Source: Mastigamoeba balamuthi (Eukaryota; Evosea; Mastigamoebida; Mastigamoebidae). Taken from it: a DNA stretch of 64,000 nt. The notes under the pieces were generated by a model. It saw only the letters and a list, made by a program, of their open reading frames with translations, was not told the DNA's origin and did no database searches. This document shows, one piece after another, positions 60,004-64,000 of the stretch. How positions within the stretch are numbered: the first letter of the stretch is position 1; each line of letters begins with the position of its first letter. The stretch covers positions 957,389 through 1,021,388 of the forward strand of contig CACRSC010000031.1 of assembly GCA_902651635.1 (NCBI GenBank), given 5' to 3'. A program made the translations under genes and the position numbers.

Positions 60004-60349
60004 GGAGTGCGGCAACGTTCGTCTGGGATGTGGGGTTGTGGAGTAGGGAGTGGTTTTTGATTCAGAAAGCACTTTTTGAGAGAAAGAACCACCCTCGGTT
60101 CGAAAAAAGAAGATCTACTTCTTCCCTTCGCATACTCACGCACGGCAAATCGCCCGGTGTGACACTAAATTTCCCCATGACATATCCATCGAAATAAAAT
60201 GGTTCAGCAGAGTTGGTGGATATTGCCGAGATAGTGTTATTGCTGGATTCTGGTCTCTGGCCCGGGCGCTCCAGGGCCTCGATTGAAGTCCGCAGTAGAA
60301 GCCTGCCCCGCATTCAGAACTCACAGCCCTCGCCAGGGTGCGCATGAAG
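60004..60349 (-). promoter_or_regulatory. Receptor upstream region or extra 5' exon
   Basis: Between the receptor ATG and the NAPE-PLD stop. A minus frame from an ATG at 60313 reads through NTISAISTNSAEPFYF to FSVTPGDLP and ends in a good donor (GTGCGTGAG); joined to an acceptor near 60022 it would keep phase and add 60 residues before the signal-anchor. But only 37 bp would then separate it from the next gene, and its codons are AT-rich. More likely 5' UTR and promoter. Confidence 0.35.
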
Positions 60350-61584
60350 TCACCCCCTGACAATTTGGATCATCTCACCAATGGCTACAGCAGAGAACAC
60401 ACTCGGGTCGAGACCGGATTCAGCCAGAGCCGAGGCCAGAACGCGAGGCGGGTCTCCGGGCATATCAGTGCCAAACCGTAGAGTGCCCCAGTGGATCGCA
60501 ATAGACCTGTTCGAGCGGACATCCCTGTGCACCTGCACGGCCTCTCGGGGGCCAATGTGCTGTTGAGTCAGCCTCCTGCGAGACGAGGTGAGCGAACGAA
60601 CATCACTGCAGAGCACAACATACTCTCGAGGTTCTGCAGGGCCGATAGGAATGAACGACAGATCAAACGGCCCGAGCCTCTGCCCAATCTCTGTGAACAC
60701 ACTGGGGCACAGATTCCGTCAGCCTGCTGGGCAGCGCATGCGCATTGCTCACGGGCAATAGCCAGTGTCTCCAGCATGGTAGACGCTGACGGAAGGACTC
60801 TCCGACTTGATGACCCACCCGCCCCACAGAGACTGGAAGGGAGCTCAGCGGCCTGTCGCGGAGTGGTGCGGGCTGCATGCCTTGTTGGTGTCGAACAGAG
60901 TGCGGCGGGACCAGTGCTGCGAGGGCACAAATACAGCGCGCAGCCCGCGCACGTCTCTCTCCTCCCACCACGCGAGCTCCTCCACGCGCTGCACAGCGCA
61001 CTCCCTAAACCACTCGCCCAGCCCCTGCGCAGACAGCCGCGCTCAGCGCACGCCCAGCTGGAGGAGCGAGCGTACCTTGGGGACCAGGAAGACCGGGTGG
61101 AACAGCCGCTCCAGCTGCATCACAGACTCTGCCCGCCACGTCACCCTCGGGGAGAGCTCAAGGCAGGGCAGGAAGAGGCGGGTGCGGGTGCCGCACCGTA
61201 GTCGAGGTGGTCGTAGTGGTTGTGCGAGATGCAGACGACGTCGACGTGGCCGAGGTCGCCGAGGGCAAAGGGCGGGGGCCGCAGCCGCCGGAGCACCTTC
61301 CCTCCCCACAGCGGGTCGAACACCACCGTCCGGCCCCCGACCAGCACAGCGGCCGACGCGTGGCCGGCCCACACTGCGTGCGCCTCGCCCTCGGGATGCG
61401 CGGCCAGAGCCGCCGCGTCTGTGCGGGTCCACGCGACGCTGGCCTCGAGATCCGCGGAAAACGCTGCGGATTGCGTGCCCAAAAAGTGGCCGAGGATCGC
61501 TCCGGGGTGGCTCAGCGCGTGGCGGGCAAAGCCGGAGAGAGAGGGCCCGCCGTGCCACGTGTCCCACGGGTTCGTGAACGACAT
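60350..61584 (-). CDS. NAPEPLD: NAPE-PLD-like metallo-beta-lactamase hydrolase
   Basis: Six exons: 61197..61584, 61076..61128, 60881..61024, 60753..60832, 60624..60701, 60350..60575; 322 residues. The metal site SHNHYDHLDY (HxHxDH), VPSQHWSRRTLFDTNK, YHAGDTGY, FDLSFIPIGPAEPR and AIHWGT all match N-acyl-phosphatidylethanolamine phospholipase D, which releases N-acylethanolamines. Bacterial UlaG-like relatives share the fold, but the LFDTNK-SLWGGWVIKS and QHIGPREAVQVH segments favour NAPE-PLD. Intron 60833-60880 has a GC donor (GCATGC). No membrane anchor is evident. Confidence 0.9.
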
Positions 61585-61747
61585 AACGGGCCGAGGAGAT
61601 GGGAGGGCCACGGAATAACAGTGTGGCAGATATTTCCGATTCCTACAGAAGATATTCAAAATCTCTGACCCGGACCAGCGAGCAGAGCAAGAGCAAAGCA
61701 GAACGGCGAACGACTGAGTATACGCTTGAATTGGAGCCGCGAGCTCC

Positions 61748-63208
61748 CTACGTTTGCTGTGCTGGCGCCACTACCTCCCCCTGTGGGGTCGCAGGCGGTG
61801 TGGCCGCGGGGATGGCTCTGTTAGGCGAGTCTCGGCACGGCGACAAACGCGCAGCCCGCTCAACCAGTTTGTCTTCGTATTCCTTCTGCAAGGGATCCGC
61901 GCCGCGTTCAGTGCTGCGGCAATGGGATGGGAGGGGGAGGCGCTCACGAGCTTCATTAGAGTCCAGTCGAACACGAAGTCGAGCTCGATGCGGTCCCGGG
62001 CGACAGCGTTGCGTATGAGCGAGTGCAGGTAGTTGTAGTCTGGCTGGTCCTCGAACTTGAGCCCCCTGCAGTACTTGAGCATTTCCGCAAACTCTCCTGC
62101 GTGTGCACGTCGTGAGCCAAGAGGCCCGGTCCGCAGGAAACAGGGCGGGCAGTACGGGGGATGCCCTGGCAGAGGGTGTCGATGGGGGTCTCGTTTTTCG
62201 AGTCGAAGATGTTCTTCTCCTTGCCCGTCTTGTTGGCCCCCTTGGCGCCCATCCAGGGCAGCTCGCCCTTGAGCAGGTAGACGAACACGTAGCAGAGCGA
62301 CTCGAGGTCGTCCTTGCGGCCCTGCTCCCACCCGGCGTGCGTGCTAAGGCTCGCGTACCTCGCGGTGCCGATGAGGCTCTGGTGCCGGATGCACTTGATG
62401 TGGCCGCCCGTCTCGGGGTCGCGGATCGACTTGCTGAGGCCGTAGTCGATCAGGTGGACCGTGTTGGCCTTGACGCCCTCGCGGCCCAGCAGGAAGTTCT
62501 GCGGCTTGATGTCGCGGTGCACAAACTCCTTTCGGTGCAGGTACTCGACGCGCGTCAGCATCTGCTCGGCGAGCATCAACACCGTCTTGAGCGACATGCG
62601 CCCGCTGCACAGGTCCAGCAGCTGCTGCAGGTTCGGCCCCAGCAGATCCATCACCATGATCACGTAGTCGCCCTCGCTCCCGCACCACATCACCGACGGC
62701 ACACCTTCTGTACCCAAACCCCCGCCCGACCACCACGAGGGGGCGCCAGAGAGAGGCAGGCCCACACGCACGCACGAAGTCCCCCCAGCGCCCCAGCAAG
62801 GACCGAAAAGCGAATTATTAAAAATAGGGCAAAGGAGCGAAAACACGTGTTTCTTACCGCCGCCTGCGATGGCGCGGTAGACGCTGTACTCGTGCCGCAG
62901 CTGCGGCTTCGTGCACCTGAGCTGCTCCTGCACGGCGCACAGGCAAACGCCCCGCGCGTCAAAAGGCGAACCGGCGAGGGGAGGAAGGGGGGCTCAGGAC
63001 GTGCAAGCTTCACTGCCACCTGCTGGTCGGTCTGCGTGTCATAACCTGGCGGCGGCCCGCAGGAGGGGCGCGCGCGGGTGAGAAGGGCGGCCGGCGGCGC
63101 GGGGAGGAGGTAAGGAGACAGACCGGCGTAGATGTCGCCAAAGGAGCCGTGGCCGATCTTGGAGGCGTGTACGAGGTATCGGTTGTTTATTCGGATTTCC
63201 TTGTTCAT
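61748..63208 (-). CDS. Casein kinase 1 family protein kinase
   Basis: Six exons: 63124..63208, 63005..63045, 62858..62927, 62156..62707, 61948..62096, 61748..61885; 344 residues. Reads KIGHGSFGDIYAG-YDTQTDQQVAVKL, WCGSEGDYVIMVMDLLGPN, HRDIKPQNFLLG, IDYGLSK (Tyr in place of the usual Phe of DFG), GTARYASLSTH, EQGRKDDLESL, LPWMGAKG and FDWTLMK, the CK1 pattern throughout. The GTARYAS substrate-recognition segment is intact. Intron 62928-63004 begins GC (GCACGT). The tail is short and Pro/Ala-rich. CK1s act in endocytosis, DNA repair and clock control; which applies here is unknown. Confidence 0.94.
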
Positions 63209-63502
63209 TTTGCGCACGTCCCCCGTGCCTGCCGGTGCTGTGTGTGGAGCGCTCCACTGGAGCGCGAGCGCGCGCCACGAAGTTGAAAAGAAAAAACACA
63301 AGACAGAGATACGAGTTGCCGGGAGATCGAGATATCTCGAAAATATGCCTCGAATCCTGTTCAGGCAATTCCCAGGCTGACGGCATCGCGGAAAGCTCCC
63401 CCTCCGCATACATGGAAAGACAACAACCCCGCTGGGAGACAGTCTTAGAGCAAAGCGATAACATTAGTTCTGATGGGCCGATGCAAGGCCGGCCGACGTA
63501 CC

Positions 63503-64000
63503 TCACACGTCGACCTGCTTCACCTGCGGGGAGGAGAACCCTCTGGGTATCTCGCGCAGCTCTCTGCGCCTGCAGAGGTGCTCGGAGAGCAGCGCCAGCG
63601 CCACCAGCGACGCGACCTGCGCGATCCACCACGCGCCAGACGACAGCGACCTCGGCCCGGCGTACAGCACGCAGGCCGCGCCGTGCAGTATGAACACGGT
63701 CGCCGCGAAGTCCAGACACTTCCTCGCCTTCTCGACCACAAAGACGGCCGCGAAAGAGCTGTGTGTGCGCGAGGGGTGCGGAATGAGATTCTCGTATCTT
63801 CTCCTCCGGGGTGCAAGAAAACGGGAAAGTTGGTAACAGCGCGGACCAGAGGATAGCGGCGATGTGGTACGAGAGGATGCAGAGCCAGCCAGAGACGTAG
63901 TAGAACGTGCACGACCGCGGGTCGAAAAGGATCTCGAGTACCGTGGGGGCGCCGCGGGACGCCGGGCGCGGGGGCGTGGGCCATCCGAAAGTGGTGGCGA
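63503..64000 (-). CDS. SYS1: SYS1 Golgi membrane protein (5' partial)
   Basis: Exons >63838..64000 and 63503..63758; the beginning lies beyond the window. FDPRSCTFYYVSGWLCIL and, over the intron, ILWSAL-SFAAVFVVEKARKCLDFAATVF then WWIAQVASLVALALLSEHL and CRRRELREIP match SYS1, where VERAKKCLDFxVT and EYLCMRxELxEIP are diagnostic. SYS1 recruits the Arf-like GTPase ARFRP1/Arl3 to the trans-Golgi. Four spans are expected; the first is cut off or changed by a possible intron near 63937. Confidence 0.88.
   Translation of the reverse strand, partial: SPPLSDGPRPRARRPAAPPRYSRSFSTRGRARSTTSLAGSASSRTTSPLSSGPRCYQLSRFLAPRRRRYENLIPHPSRTHSSFAAVFVVEKARKCLDFAATVFILHGAACVLYAGPRSLSSGAWWIAQVASLVALALLSEHLCRRRELREIPRGFSSPQVKQVDV

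Overview
The window reads as nuclear DNA of a GC-rich, intron-dense, gene-dense anaerobic protist. Nearly every gene has short introns (38 to about 250 bp), proteins are typically eukaryotic (VPS35, RAD23, RNA polymerase AC40, KNL1, CK1, SYS1, eL30), and coding bases are strongly biased to G/C at third positions. The first gene encodes pyruvate:ferredoxin oxidoreductase, an anaerobe enzyme, while a targeted succinate dehydrogenase cytochrome b subunit (SDHC) is also present. That mix, plus I-BAR-like proteins and high GC, fits a free-living Archamoeba such as Mastigamoeba; this is inference, not proof. No virus-like or transposable element was recognised. Exon structures below were built by hand from reading-frame continuity, splice sites and family knowledge; in each multi-exon model the exon lengths sum to a whole number of codons.

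Layout. 1-5.6 kb: an incomplete (5' cut) PFOR fused to flavodoxin and a flavodiiron protein. 5.9 kb: tRNA-Tyr with intron. 6-9 kb: ARM-like protein, a tiny membrane protein, RNase P subunit Rpp21/Rpr2 and a WWE protein. 9-13 kb: RAD23 and AC40 on the minus strand. 13-15.4 kb: a zinc phospholipase-C-like membrane protein and an unknown. 15.5 kb: a tRNA-like gene with a large hairpin in its D loop. 16-18.5 kb: zinc-finger nuclear protein and a polytopic membrane protein. 18.8-22.9 kb: tandemly duplicated I-BAR-like genes. 23-27.7 kb: ZCCHC9, VPS35, a small basic protein. 28-30.5 kb: Byr4/Bfa1-like protein. 31-40 kb: unknown small protein, Sel1-repeat protein, and a large KNL1 kinetochore scaffold with RVSF and about 20 MELT-type repeats. 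40-47 kb: secreted SDR, SDHC, Rab GTPase, polytopic protein, eL30. 47-55 kb: transketolase, an eIF4E-binding/4E-T-like protein, TOM1/THH1-like membrane protein. 55-64 kb (all minus): MDR dehydrogenase, a vWA receptor fused to an ADP-ribosyltransferase domain, NAPE-PLD-like hydrolase, CK1 kinase, SYS1 (5' cut by the window).

Points that stand out: the PFOR-flavodoxin-flavodiiron fusion (a possible one-polypeptide pyruvate-driven O2 or NO reductase); the vWA-transmembrane-ART receptor; the tRNA-like gene with a D-loop insert; splice donors of the form GTNCG instead of GTRAG, with GC-AG introns in 6 of about 84; and two places (25701, 33274) where a single N joins a duplicated sequence, which look like assembly errors and break VPS35 and the Sel1 gene artificially.
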